Source: Vairimorpha ceranae
Taxonomy: Eukaryota; Microsporidia; Nosematidae
NCBI RefSeq assembly: GCF_000988165.1
Contig: NW_020169332.1
Coordinates: 1 to 41,073, forward strand
Direction of reading: 5' to 3'
DNA length: 41,073 bases
The translations under genes were made by a program, and so were the position numbers. Of the stretch, positions 27,361 through 36,161 are shown piece by piece. The first letter of the stretch is position 1, and each line of letters begins with the position of its first letter. The notes below the pieces were generated by a model. It did no database searches. It saw only the letters and a program-made list of their open reading frames with translations, and was not told the origin of the DNA.

Positions 27361-27729
27361 TTATTCAATACCAAGATATTTCTCAAGTTCAGGATTCTTC
27401 TCTACAAAATCCAAATTAAGATTTTCTACCGCCTTTTCAAAATCTAAAGGTACATCAGTTACAATTTTATTTTTTATTTCTGGAAATCCAGATACAAAAA
27501 ATCCTATAGGTTTTTTATTTTTATCAAATACTAATTTTATATTTTTTTTATATTTATAAATTTTATTGTTTCTTTCTATTGATAGTTCATCTACTACTGA
27601 TTTAGTAAAAATGTCTTTATTATTTTCTAAAATATTGTTTAATAATGTATTAGAAGAAGATAAAGATTTTTTAATAACCCTCCGTCCACCAACTTTTACG
27701 CAAGATAAAAGTTTCTTATCTCCATTCAT
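27361..27729 (-). CDS. Possible NAC-beta/BTF3-like protein
   Basis: This 122-residue protein starts with a basic segment, LLSCVKVGGRRVIKKSL, like the ribosome-binding 'RIGGKGTxRRKKK' of BTF3 (the beta subunit of the nascent-polypeptide-associated complex). A middle region with VVDELSIERNNKIYKYKKN and a strand-rich IGFFVSGFPEIKNKI could be the NAC domain ('FxNPKVQxSxxxNTFxITGxxExK'). The C-terminus is acidic. Length is slightly below the family's usual 150-160. NAC sits at the ribosome exit tunnel and guards new chains. The likeness is by eye and weak, and no invariant motif settles it. CCC lies upstream of the start (GGG at 27741-27743). Confidence 0.45.
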   Translation of the reverse strand: MNGDKKLLSCVKVGGRRVIKKSLSSSNTLLNNILENNKDIFTKSVVDELSIERNNKIYKYKKNIKLVFDKNKKPIGFFVSGFPEIKNKIVTDVPLDFEKAVENLNLDFVEKNPELEKYLGIE

Positions 27730-27916
27730 TAACCGTTAAAGGGATAAAATAAACTAGAAAAATAATAAAATAAATAAGGAAATAGCTTAAATACAAGCTG
27801 TAAGTTAAAGTTAATAAAAATTATTTACAAACAGACATGTTAAAGCCACCATCTCAAAATTACTGATTGACATGCTTTTATAACTATCCAATAGAAAATA
27901 GACCATAAATAATTAT

Positions 27917-28552
27917 TTATTCTTCAATTTCAGCATTTCTCGCAATATCATAATCTTCATTTACGTTCTTCGCATCATCATAATGCAACTCAGAAGGTTG
28001 TAAATTAATATTAGAAACAAATACAAGACTGTTATTATTATATAATCTCCTAGCAAGTAGTAAAAAAGGTTGAGCGAAGTTATAAGTAGTTTTAGCACTG
28101 ATCTCACAATAATCGTAATCATAATCCCTAGCTGATTGTAAAATAGACTTTCTATTGGCTTTTCTGTCAGTACAATCAATCTTATTAGCGACAATAACCA
28201 TTGGTTTATTTCCTACTACATTTTTAAAGTTACGCATCCAAGTAGATAAATTATTAGCAGAAACTCTACTTGTTACGTCATAGAAGAAAATAGCACCATC
28301 AGCTTCAAGATAATAAATATCTTTTAGAGCTGCATGCTTTTCTTGTCCTGCAGTATCCCAAACATCAAAAACAATAGATTCATGAGCTGATATCCAAAAA
28401 GTGGCGGGATGGCAAGCAACACCTATAGTAGCTATATATTCTTTACAAAATGTACCGTCTAAAACTCTATTAATGTAAGTTGTTTTACCTACACCACCAT
28501 CTCCTATTAAACAAATTTTGTATCTTTTTGAGGGGACTTGGACTCCACACAT
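27917..28552 (-). CDS. GSP1: Ran GTPase
   Basis: This 211-residue protein is the nuclear-transport GTPase Ran. All nucleotide-binding motifs are present: GDGGVGKTTYINR (P-loop), the switch I threonine in YIATIGV, WDTAGQEKHAAL (with the catalytic glutamine), NKIDCTDRK and EISAKTTYNF. The hallmark segments YDVTSRVSANNLSTWMRNF and AQPFLLLARRLYN match Ran and not Rab. There is no C-terminal prenylation cysteine; the end is acidic (NVNEDYD...AEIEE), as in Ran. Ran-GTP directs cargo through nuclear pores and is charged by RCC1, whose gene is at 19417-20505. CCCC stands before the ATG (GGGG at 28554-28557). Confidence 0.97.
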   Translation of the reverse strand: MCGVQVPSKRYKICLIGDGGVGKTTYINRVLDGTFCKEYIATIGVACHPATFWISAHESIVFDVWDTAGQEKHAALKDIYYLEADGAIFFYDVTSRVSANNLSTWMRNFKNVVGNKPMVIVANKIDCTDRKANRKSILQSARDYDYDYCEISAKTTYNFAQPFLLLARRLYNNNSLVFVSNINLQPSELHYDDAKNVNEDYDIARNAEIEE

Positions 28553-29226
28553 AGGGGTTATATTTTAAAAAATGATAAAAATTTTTTGAAAAAATAAATG
28601 CATAAAATAATAGAAAGAGATAAATAAAAAATATTATAAGTAAAGACTAAATTAAGACTTTTAATCAATAGAAATTTGTTATTAGGAATTTAAATATTTT
28701 AAAAATGGAAACAAATTAAGACTTTTATTTTGTGAAGCGAGATTTATCCTTATGAACTAAATTTTTTGAAAATGGAAACAAATTAAATTTAATAGTTTTG
28801 AAAGAGTTAAAAATTGAGCAAAAAAAATTAGAACAAATTAAATCTAATAGTTAATGAAGAAGGATTATTTAGATGAAGATTGTCTTGTTTTATTAAACAA
28901 ATAGAATTAAGATAGAGCTATGTAATATAAATTAATATTTTATGTAAAGATAGATACATAAACTATACGTACAAAAGCTTATAAAATGGCTGTTGTGAAT
29001 AAATAACCCTTAACTTATAAATCATAACAATTGCACTAGAAAGCTTAATTATATCAAACATGAAGTTACTAAATTAGTATAAGGGGTTTAACACATTAGT
29101 AATTTACATAACTAAGTTGAATTATAAAAACAAACATTTTACTGTTAATACATAGATGTTTACTTAAAAAACTTAGCTTAGATAGAAATAATATAATAGA
29201 GTTGATAAGGTTTATACAAATAAGTT
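28553..29226. other. Spacer with short direct repeats
   Basis: No gene. The block AAATGGAAACAAATTAA occurs near 28704 and again near 28769, and ACAAATTAAATCTAATAGTT-like sequence recurs around 28780-28850. These look like worn short repeats. Confidence 0.5.
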
Positions 29227-29844
29227 TTATTTTAAAATATTAATTTTAAAAAATGTATCTATAAAATCTTCCACTCTATAATTCATATCATCTACTTCTA
29301 TTTCTACTTCATAAGTCACTTCATTATTTGTTCTTACAACTGTAAAATCATAATTGAACCATTTATCAGTAAAAGTGTCTCTTTTCCTGTGTCGCACAAA
29401 ATCAACAGAACTCTGTGTCTGTCTTTGCATTTGTTTCTCCTCAGTCATTATACTTATACGTATATCATATTTGTACTGTGGTAGGTACAAATCCACTACT
29501 AATATTTTACGCTTTTTTTCACAAAATCTATATTCATTATTTACAAATCTTACTCTGTTACCATTTTTAAGATATTGAAATAGATCTTCTATGTGTTCTT
29601 TAAAATTTAGATTATTTTTTAAGGTTTTAAAATCCCACTGGTCTACGCCTGGCATAAATAGATGATTACGTGGAAGTTTAGTAAAAATAACAGGTGTTAA
29701 AGAGTTAATCTTTATTCTTGATTCTGTTTCCTTATTGTAGATTTTACCTATACGTGCTTCTATTTCATATTTTAGTGATGAATGTTTTAAAAGTAGTGAT
29801 TTTATAATTGATGTAAATTCTAGTTTCTCATTTAATGACAACAT
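29227..29844 (-). CDS. CET1: mRNA 5'-triphosphatase (Cet1-type, tunnel fold)
   Basis: This 205-residue protein is a metal-dependent RNA triphosphatase of the fungal Cet1/TTM family, which removes the gamma phosphate from new mRNA before capping. Motif A is YEIEARIGKI (metal-binding E27 and E29). A central basic strand is YKYDIRISIMTEEKQ, followed by RHRKRDTF, and motif C is VTYEVEIEVDDM (E179, E181, E183). The shared front end, INSLTPVIFTKLPR, is also present in the neighbour at 30154-30603. Microsporidian enzymes of this type are compact, near 220 residues, so it is full length. CCC precedes the start (GGG at 29848-29850). It acts in the nucleus with the guanylyltransferase, which is not in this window. 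Confidence 0.88.
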   Translation of the reverse strand: MLSLNEKLEFTSIIKSLLLKHSSLKYEIEARIGKIYNKETESRIKINSLTPVIFTKLPRNHLFMPGVDQWDFKTLKNNLNFKEHIEDLFQYLKNGNRVRFVNNEYRFCEKKRKILVVDLYLPQYKYDIRISIMTEEKQMQRQTQSSVDFVRHRKRDTFTDKWFNYDFTVVRTNNEVTYEVEIEVDDMNYRVEDFIDTFFKINILK

Positions 29845-30153
29845 AAAGGGATGTAATTTGTTATTGACAGTATTTAAATATGTTAATTTAATATTTTAGC
29901 ATAAATAGATGTTTTATGATGAAAGGACAAAAAAAGAAAAAATTATTTTTTTATATCAAAAACATTAGAAGTTAATTTAGGAAAGAAAATTTATTGTACA
30001 AGACTACTTATACAAAATAACAAATATATTGTAAGATATTACATAAAGTTAAGATATTACAAAACAACAAATATATTGTAAGATTAACAAAAATTGTATA
30101 TTATTTAATTAAGATATAAAAAACATGATATAATAACTAGTATATTCTACTTA
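29845..30153. other. Spacer between the capping-enzyme paralogues
   Basis: A 309-base AT-rich spacer. ACAAATATATTGTAAGAT occurs twice, near 30020 and 30068. No other feature is seen. Confidence 0.5.
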
Positions 30154-30603
30154 TTACTCTTTCTTATTAAGTTTATAATGTACATCCTCACACAATCCTG
30201 TGAGTAGTTGTAAAATATCATCTACCTTTTTATCACCCACTTCTAATACAAATTCTTTATCTTTTCCTACAGTAAAAGAATTACATGTTTTAGATTTAGT
30301 ACCACGATACTGATAAATCATAACATCGTAAATTTTATTAGGAAAATGTATGTATGTAATTGAAATGGGTTCTTTTATATCTGAAATATAAGTAGTGTAT
30401 TGATTCTTTATTAGATTATCATTACCTTTTATTTTAAATTTGTATAAAGAAGGTAATTTTGTTAAAATTATAGGATTTAGAATGTTAAGTGAATATCTGT
30501 GTTCAGTAATCTTGTGTACTATTTTACCAAAATACAAATTTAAAGAAAATTCATTTGAAATTAAATCAGAGAAAACTTCAGTAAAAGATCTAAGTTTCTT
30601 CAT
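30154..30603 (-). CDS. Degenerate Cet1-like paralogue, probable pseudoenzyme
   Basis: This 149-residue protein is a tandem paralogue of the RNA triphosphatase at 29227-29844, in the same orientation and upstream of it. The shared front end reads LYFGKIVHKITEHRYSLNI then LNPIILTKLP, parallel to the ARIGKIYNKETESRIKIN and LTPVIFTKLP of the neighbour. The catalytic glutamates of motif A are gone: YEIEARIG is replaced by FSLNLYFG. The basic strand YDIRISI becomes YDVMIYQ, and motif C keeps only FVLEVGD. It is some 55 residues shorter. The frame is intact and has CCC (GGG at 30604-30606) directly before the ATG, so it looks expressed. A regulatory or scaffolding role in capping is an inference. 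Confidence 0.7.
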   Translation of the reverse strand: MKKLRSFTEVFSDLISNEFSLNLYFGKIVHKITEHRYSLNILNPIILTKLPSLYKFKIKGNDNLIKNQYTTYISDIKEPISITYIHFPNKIYDVMIYQYRGTKSKTCNSFTVGKDKEFVLEVGDKKVDDILQLLTGLCEDVHYKLNKKE

Positions 30604-30638
30604 GGGTATTTACAAATAATTAAGATGTATAAACAATA

Positions 30639-31205
30639 TTATTTATTCTTAAATATATTTACAATAGAAATAACTAGATAACATATTATAAATGTAAGAA
30701 TACCATTTACTACACAACTTGGTACTTTCTCAATATAATCTGATAGATATTCTATAAAATAATAAAAGAGAAAATAAAAATAAGCATAAATCTTAGTAAA
30801 ATACGTAGTAGGATTAAATAATGCATAAAAGGGTTTTAAGTTTACCCACTTATTATTTTCTACTACATTAAATAATTCATCTACAGTAGTAGCTCTAATA
30901 ACATAAGATTTTAACTTGTGCCTGATTATAAAAGTAGGGAATTCAAAAATATACAAATGTGATGCAAGGAATGGTTCTGTAAAAAAGTTGATTTTTTTAA
31001 TAGGAATAGGTAATTCTGATATCTTTTCATTAAATTTCTTACACAAAGGGCAGTCTTGATCGGGCCGATTGTAGTAAACGTATATCATAAAAGTTGATGG
31101 ATCATAGAAATCAGATTTTGTAACAGTAGATAAATTATCAAAAGAAGTCGAAATAATAAAATTTGTGTAAAAATTTAACAGCATAAAAATATGAAATATA
31201 AACAT
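30639..31205 (-). CDS. ER thioredoxin-like single-span membrane protein
   Basis: This 188-residue protein begins with a signal peptide-like stretch (FIFHIFMLLNFYTNFII). A thioredoxin-like fold follows, with FMIYVYYNRPDQDCPLCKKF (active-site-type C52-P-L-C55) and the cis-proline strand IFEFPTFIIRH (P90). A hydrophobic region at about 136-152 precedes a clear membrane span at about 166-185 (VNGILTFIICYLVISIVNIF) and a short basic tail. The layout matches TMX-type ER oxidoreductases, or the Ost3/Ost6 subunits, which also pair CxxC with membrane spans; Ost3 has four spans, so TMX-like is preferred. It is predicted to face the ER lumen. CCCC is upstream (GGGG at 31210-31213). It lies 35 bases upstream of the Cet1-like paralogue. 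Confidence 0.7.
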   Translation of the reverse strand: MFIFHIFMLLNFYTNFIISTSFDNLSTVTKSDFYDPSTFMIYVYYNRPDQDCPLCKKFNEKISELPIPIKKINFFTEPFLASHLYIFEFPTFIIRHKLKSYVIRATTVDELFNVVENNKWVNLKPFYALFNPTTYFTKIYAYFYFLFYYFIEYLSDYIEKVPSCVVNGILTFIICYLVISIVNIFKNK

Positions 31206-31700
31206 TTAAGGGGTAAAAATATAGTTAAACGAAATGTAGAATTCTAATGATTATATTTGTGTTTGTAAAAAATTTAATAAATAACACTTAGTGAATATAC
31301 AGAAGAGAAAAATTAATTGTTGTAGTTAAATATGAGTTTAATTACTAGCAAATATTTAGGATGCCATATATCAAATATATCATATAATTTTTGATTGTTT
31401 GACACGTCATAATCTACTATTCCTACACAAATAATCTTTAGAAAGTTAAATTATGCTACATAGATCTATGGGATTTGTAAGCTGCGTGAAGTAGAGCCGA
31501 TAAGTTGATATTTAAGATTAATTCTTTGCATTTTTATTTCTAAAATAAAAAAGTGATCACATTCTATATTACAAAACAAATACTTTTCTTTTACACCACA
31601 ACTTATAATAATGCAATAAGTAATTAATTTACAATTTTAGAAATGTTTAAATATAACAAAGATAATATTTTGGTAATATTTTATGCTAAATAATACACCA
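31206..31700. other. Spacer with a small GC-richer patch
   Basis: No gene is seen. A slightly GC-richer patch near 31448-31500 (CTACATAGATCTATGGGAT and AAGCTGCGTGAAGTAGAG) contains a short palindrome around AGATCT. It may be a worn fragment or a small RNA, with nothing to decide between them. Confidence 0.4.
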
Positions 31701-32582
31701 CTACAATTTTTTACATTTATACAACCTTTTAGCTTTTTCTAGTATCTTCTCCACTTTAACACCCTTTCTATTATTCAAATCTTGTATCATCAACACATTA
31801 TCATTATATCCCTGTCTGATTATATCACTCTTTAAAATACTTAATATCCCCACTGCTATGTAAATTAAAATATTATTTATGTTTTTGTGTGCAAGAATAA
31901 AAGTAAATATTTTAAGATATTCTTCATATTTAAACTCTCTAAAAAACAAACAATTAAACCATCTAAAACTAAACACATGAAACTCTAGTCCTATTTCACT
32001 TAGATATGTACACAAAACTGGATCAATATTTTCCATTGTCTCTCTAAATCTAAGTATTAGATTTCCTTGTAAATTAATAATATTAAACTCGATTTTTTTA
32101 ATTAAATCAAGATATAAAAAATACGCTTGATATTCGGGACATGATTGTAAAAAAGGAACAAGAAAATCTGCCATCCCTTGTACATACCCTAAATTATATC
32201 TTCTATGTGATATAAGTAGTAAAATATTCTGATATGATTTTGAAATGTCTTGGTTCCCTATTTTCACATGTCTAGGGTTTAGTCTTTTAATGTCTATTTG
32301 TATTTGGTGAAAAATTTTTTTGTTTATTTCTAACTGATGGAAAAAAGGAAGATTGTTATTTTTGATAAAAATAAGAATATCTTCTGAAGGAGTGTAAGAA
32401 TTATTGTGATTAAAACTCATTTCTACGAGAGCAGTGTATTCATCAGAATGACCTCCTTTTAAAAAGACTGTCCATACCTCTGGACCAAGAGGAATCATTA
32501 ACTTCTTAATGTATTTTCTTAGCTTTACCTCGTCAATAAATTTATGCGATAAAATCTTTTTTATAGAATTTGTATGTGACAT
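31701..32582 (-). CDS. TBC-domain Rab GTPase-activating protein
   Basis: This 293-residue protein is almost all TBC domain. The start of the domain is KLMIPLGPEVWTVFLKG. The arginine finger is in FHQIQIDIKRLNPRH (IxxDxxR, R100), and the glutamine finger is in YNLGYVQGMADFLVPF (YxQGM, Q135). A later family segment is FHVFSFRWFNCLFFREF. Both catalytic fingers are intact, so it should speed GTP hydrolysis on a Rab protein and thereby control vesicle traffic. It resembles compact members such as yeast Gyp-type proteins; the target Rab cannot be read from sequence. No extra domains are present. CCC precedes the start (GGG at 32588-32590). Confidence 0.9.
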   Translation of the reverse strand: MSHTNSIKKILSHKFIDEVKLRKYIKKLMIPLGPEVWTVFLKGGHSDEYTALVEMSFNHNNSYTPSEDILIFIKNNNLPFFHQLEINKKIFHQIQIDIKRLNPRHVKIGNQDISKSYQNILLLISHRRYNLGYVQGMADFLVPFLQSCPEYQAYFLYLDLIKKIEFNIINLQGNLILRFRETMENIDPVLCTYLSEIGLEFHVFSFRWFNCLFFREFKYEEYLKIFTFILAHKNINNILIYIAVGILSILKSDIIRQGYNDNVLMIQDLNNRKGVKVEKILEKAKRLYKCKKL

Positions 32583-32896
32583 TTAGAGGGTGGAAAATTA
32601 ATGAAATATGGTTAGGTTTATTACAATTAGTAAAAACACTTATTTACTATATTTTAAAATATATTAGTGTAGAGAAAAAAAGAAAATTTTATAAATATCT
32701 TTTAACATTTAAAAATTAACAAACTTCTTTGACAAGACAGACACTGAAAAATGCTTGCTTGTAGAGAAGTAGTCTTTTAAGAAGGTGTATATAATGTTAA
32801 TTTATTTGCTCTTTATTTTCTATTAGATAGAAACATTCATTCAATGAACAATAGTCAACTACCAGATTTTTACAATAACATATTATTTTATAAAAA
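32583..32896. other. Spacer, no gene
   Basis: A 314-base spacer, AT-rich apart from a short mixed segment near 32725-32770. It lies between the start of the TBC gene and the stop of the Dph5 gene. Nothing specific is seen; the open frame at 32844 on the plus strand runs antisense into Dph5. Confidence 0.5.
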
Positions 32897-33649
32897 TTAT
32901 AATTTATTCCCATATAACTCTTCTACTAATTCTTTTTCTATTGTATCCATCTGTGCAGGTATCACTAAACTGTGTAAAGGTTTACCAAAATTTATTTTAA
33001 TTAATTCTTCAATAGTCCCATATTTAATAAATTGGTCAGGTGATCCAAATCTACATACAGCAAATACTTTGTACTTTTCATTTACAACATCATTTTTAAT
33101 AGATAAAATTTGATTAAGTGCTTCATTCACACTCATATACCTATTCTCATCAACTTTAATATCTAGTAAGCAGAGGGTGTGTAGACCACATTTAATATTC
33201 GTAAGAATATTATTGAAGAAAGATAAAGGCCTCCAATCTTCAGTAAAGTAAGGTATAGAGACTGTTTTACCGTGGTGATACGAGTAAAGGCCTAGACATC
33301 CGTATATATTCAAAATAGAAGCATTGTGAATAACTTCTACTGGTATATTCATCTCTCTACCTTTTACAAGAAGTCCTATATGTGTTGTAGCAAACAGGGG
33401 TGTACCTGCTACTAGTATTACAATAACATTATCTAGTGCTTCTTTAAAAAAGAAGTCTTCTGATTCAACACTATCTCTATTACAAATTACTATAGGTTTA
33501 CCAATATATTCTTCTAATTGACTTATAGGTTTCTGTTGTAGAGATGTATAGTTTTCAAAATATATTTTGTCTGCTTTCTTTAATATTTCTAGACTTCTTA
33601 ATGAGATGTCTTTATATGAATCTAATCCCATTCCAATAATATAAATCAT
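32897..33649 (-). CDS. DPH5: Diphthine methyl ester synthase (Dph5)
   Basis: This 250-residue protein is a SAM-dependent tetrapyrrole-methylase-fold enzyme that methylates the diphthamide precursor on a histidine of elongation factor 2. Family landmarks are the start MIYIIGMGLDSYKDIS, ADKIYFENYTSL, VAGTPLFATTHIGLLVK, EVIHNASILNIYGCLGLYSY, TVSIPYFTEDWRPLSFF and TLCLLDIKVDE. Usual eukaryotic enzymes are near 285-300 residues, so this one is trimmed, mainly at the C-terminus. One variation is AGTPLFATTH where the family usually has 'GDPFxATTH'. Diphthamide on EF2 would imply that the other DPH enzymes are encoded elsewhere. CCC precedes the start (GGG at 33654-33656). Confidence 0.95.
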   Translation of the reverse strand: MIYIIGMGLDSYKDISLRSLEILKKADKIYFENYTSLQQKPISQLEEYIGKPIVICNRDSVESEDFFFKEALDNVIVILVAGTPLFATTHIGLLVKGREMNIPVEVIHNASILNIYGCLGLYSYHHGKTVSIPYFTEDWRPLSFFNNILTNIKCGLHTLCLLDIKVDENRYMSVNEALNQILSIKNDVVNEKYKVFAVCRFGSPDQFIKYGTIEELIKINFGKPLHSLVIPAQMDTIEKELVEELYGNKL

Positions 33650-34081
33650 GAAAGGGTAGTAAATACATTTTTATAAAAAATACTTAGAATTAAAAATGAT
33701 CTATCTTTTTACAATCATTTAAATTTATGATGTATTATAAATCAAGATAATTAGTCAATTATAAATATAAACAAGTTCAATCTATCTACTAATTGTTATA
33801 AGATATTATAATTAGCATCTATTATTTCTAATAATGAACTATCTTTATTAATGTCATTAATTTGTTACAACTTCTTATGTAGTGTATTGAACATATCTAA
33901 AACACTTAATATTAAAATATAATACACATAATTATCTTATAAGTTTAATCTTTTACTAATATACTTGTGGTACTAACACACCATTTGTTATTGTTTATTA
34001 AATAAAAGCGTATGCAAATATATCTTTACCTATTATATATATCTATAGTAGAAATGTAAACTATTTTTATTTTACCCCGTT
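33650..34081. other. Divergent promoter region
   Basis: A 432-base AT-rich space between the Dph5 start (minus) and the tubulin-cofactor-like start (plus). Both ends carry C-runs facing their own genes, GGG at 33654-33656 and CCCC at 34075-34078. No other feature. Confidence 0.5.
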
Positions 34082-34309
34082 ATGCACAATCAAGATAATT
34101 TATCTAAAGCATCAATGTTAAGACTTAAAAAGGATGAGAAAATGTATATTGAAGAATTAAGAGAATTTGAAAGTCAGCTAAATAGTTTACAGAGCACTAT
34201 GGATGCTTATAAAGAAGCACTTCTTCTCAATCAAATAAAGGAGACAAAAGAAGCACTAAAGCATGTGCAAAGAAGATTAAAAGATTTTGAGGTGTGTGGT
34301 GACATGTAA
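34082..34309 (+). CDS. TBCA: Tubulin-binding cofactor A-like protein
   Basis: This 75-residue all-helical protein resembles tubulin-folding cofactor A. LSKASMLRLKKDEKMYIEEL parallels the family's 'KTGVVKRLxKExxxYxKE', and KEALKHVQRRLKDFE parallels 'MIPDxxxRLxxAxxxL'. Cofactor A holds beta-tubulin during folding as a short three-helix bundle. At 75 residues it is shorter than animal TBCA (about 108) but covers the core. A generic coiled-coil protein is the alternative, because heptad-like helices alone can mimic this family. CCCC lies at 34075-34078, three bases before the ATG. Confidence 0.6.
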   Translation: MHNQDNLSKASMLRLKKDEKMYIEELREFESQLNSLQSTMDAYKEALLLNQIKETKEALKHVQRRLKDFEVCGDM

Positions 34310-34884
34310 TAAACTTGATTAGTGTACTATATCTTTTATATCATTTAGTATTTCCTTTAACTCTCCTTATCTCCTTATTGTTGTATTTATAGAATACTTT
34401 TACAGGAGTTAATGAATGAGTGTGATGGTGGATTGAAGTTTAGAATAGTAAGAATACTGGTGATATTTCTGTTTAGTTTTATAGTATTATCTTTAAATTA
34501 GTAAATAAATTCTTTTTTCTTTTCTAATTTTCAATTATGCGATATTGCGAAATTTTAAGTTTATTTATAGAAAATTTGCATAAATTTGTTTAAAAATAAA
34601 TTAAATTTTGTTTTTAAAAATGTCATTTATATAAATAAAATAAATAGTGATTAATTGAGTCACAAATTGAATTTTAATGAATTAATGTAGGTATTATTTA
34701 CAGATTGTATTTCTTCACAGTTCATAGTATATTTATTGTACTAATAAGCTCTATCATCCTCTTATAACTTTTTTTGTACTAACTTCTTTTCCAGCACTTC
34801 CCTTTTCACTAGTGCACTCACAACGTTAATCACTTTTCCTTTTAAATACAATTTTAATTAATAATTCTTATTTATTTACCCTTT
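34310..34884. other. Spacer with promoter at its right end
   Basis: No gene is seen in this 575-base AT-rich space. A TTTGCATAAATTTG motif is near 34576. The right end holds TTTACCC (34875-34881) before the prenyl synthase ATG at 34885. Confidence 0.5.
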
Positions 34885-35790
34885 ATGTCTTCCTTCTATT
34901 TGAAAATATATGATGATTTAGTTAAGTTCACTGATTTTTGTGACTTAAATAAAATATTGTCTTTTATAACCTACAACACAGTAGGAGGTAAAGGATACAG
35001 GGCTGAATTATTTAATCTTATTATATCTGATATTAATAGTACAGAATTATCTCTTAAGACTAGTTGTGTTTACGAGTTGCTACAGAGTGCTTTTATTGTA
35101 GCAGATGATGTTATGGATGAATCTTGTATAAGACGGGGAGTAGAGTGCTACTACAGGAAGAAAGGGTTGATCTGCTTGAAATACGCACAGTATCTTATTA
35201 GTGCACTAGGTAAATATTTAAGGATGGTTAGAGGAGAAAATGAAAGATCACCGCTAAGAGCTACATATTATAATTGTATACTTGATACGTGCCTAGGTCA
35301 AATATTAGACTCTAAGAAGAAGAGTAAAGAAGAATATTCTGTAGAATTTTATAACCGTATTATTGAATACAAAACAGCAATATACACCTTTTATTTACCA
35401 CTAGTATCTGGATATTTATTTAGTGGTAGAAAAGAACCATCTTATTTGTATGAGTACTGTAAGATAATTGGGATGATATTTCAAATGCAAGATGATTACT
35501 TAAACTTCTTTCCAGAGCTCAGTAAAAAATCAGGTAATGATTTGGAAGAGAAGAAATTAACTTATTTTACCTGTAAATTAGTTAAAGAAGATTCAGATGA
35601 AGTTAATGAATATTTTAGAACTGGAATAGTAAGTGAAGAGATACTTAAAATAGTAAAGGGATATTTCAATATTTACAATGAAGAAATAAATAAACTTATT
35701 GCTAAGGCGGAAGAAATGAATGATGTAACTGACAGTAAGGTACATAATTTATTAATTTCTTTGTTAAAAAAGAGACAATTTAATAAATAA
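34885..35790 (+). CDS. Short-chain trans-prenyl diphosphate synthase (FPPS/GGPPS type)
   Basis: This 301-residue protein is an isoprenyl diphosphate synthase. It shows TVGGKGYRAELF (K36 and R39, family GGKxxR), the first aspartate motif VADDVMDESCIRRG (D74, D75, D78), CLGQILD, EYKTAIYTFYLPL and the second motif MQDDYLNFF (D203, D204). It joins isopentenyl and allylic diphosphates for sterol, dolichol or protein prenylation. Overall form is that of eukaryotic FPPS, although at 301 residues it is shorter than the usual 340-350. Two variations stand out: the second motif ends in N, not D, and the residue five before the first motif is Ala (A69) where FPPS has Phe or Tyr. The latter suggests a longer product. 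CCC is at 34879-34881. Confidence 0.92.
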   Translation: MSSFYLKIYDDLVKFTDFCDLNKILSFITYNTVGGKGYRAELFNLIISDINSTELSLKTSCVYELLQSAFIVADDVMDESCIRRGVECYYRKKGLICLKYAQYLISALGKYLRMVRGENERSPLRATYYNCILDTCLGQILDSKKKSKEEYSVEFYNRIIEYKTAIYTFYLPLVSGYLFSGRKEPSYLYEYCKIIGMIFQMQDDYLNFFPELSKKSGNDLEEKKLTYFTCKLVKEDSDEVNEYFRTGIVSEEILKIVKGYFNIYNEEINKLIAKAEEMNDVTDSKVHNLLISLLKKRQFNK

Positions 35791-35879
35791 TTTTAATGTT
35801 AATAGTATATATAATTAAATAATGCTATATGAATAAGAACTTTTATGATACATTTATAACATATTTCTATTTATTCATT

Positions 35880-36161
35880 TTAAAATTCTAAATTGTCATC
35901 AATAAATTTTCTAATTTCATAGTACAATTTCTCCTGCACTTCTTCAGGTAAATTTTTAGTCATAAAATCCATAATAATATCATAAGTCTCAGATTCAGAT
36001 ACATCTTCAAGTTTCTTGTGTTTTAATTTATTTTTAAGATGTGTATTTATTTTAGATTTAAAGTCATATTCTGTAAGCATGGCATCGAAACTATTTAAAA
36101 ATTTATCTTTAACTCCATATTTGTTTAGGATTTCTTCAATGTTTTCATCATTTTTTTCCAT
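35880..36161 (-). CDS. SUS1: ENY2/Sus1-like protein
   Basis: This 93-residue helical protein aligns over most of its length with ENY2/Sus1: AMLTEYDFKSKINTHLKNKL (family 'LIECGWKDQLKxxCKExI'), KKLEDVSESETYDIIMDF, then LPEEVQEKLYYEIRKFIDDN (family 'VPDSVKKELLQRIRxFL'). Sus1 joins the SAGA deubiquitinase module and the TREX-2 mRNA export complex, linking transcription with export at the nuclear pore. Length is near the usual 96-101. TREX-2 and SAGA partners are not in this window. CCC directly precedes the ATG (GGG at 36162-36164). Its stop is 89 bases from the stop of the convergent prenyl synthase. Confidence 0.75.
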   Translation of the reverse strand: MEKNDENIEEILNKYGVKDKFLNSFDAMLTEYDFKSKINTHLKNKLKHKKLEDVSESETYDIIMDFMTKNLPEEVQEKLYYEIRKFIDDNLEF

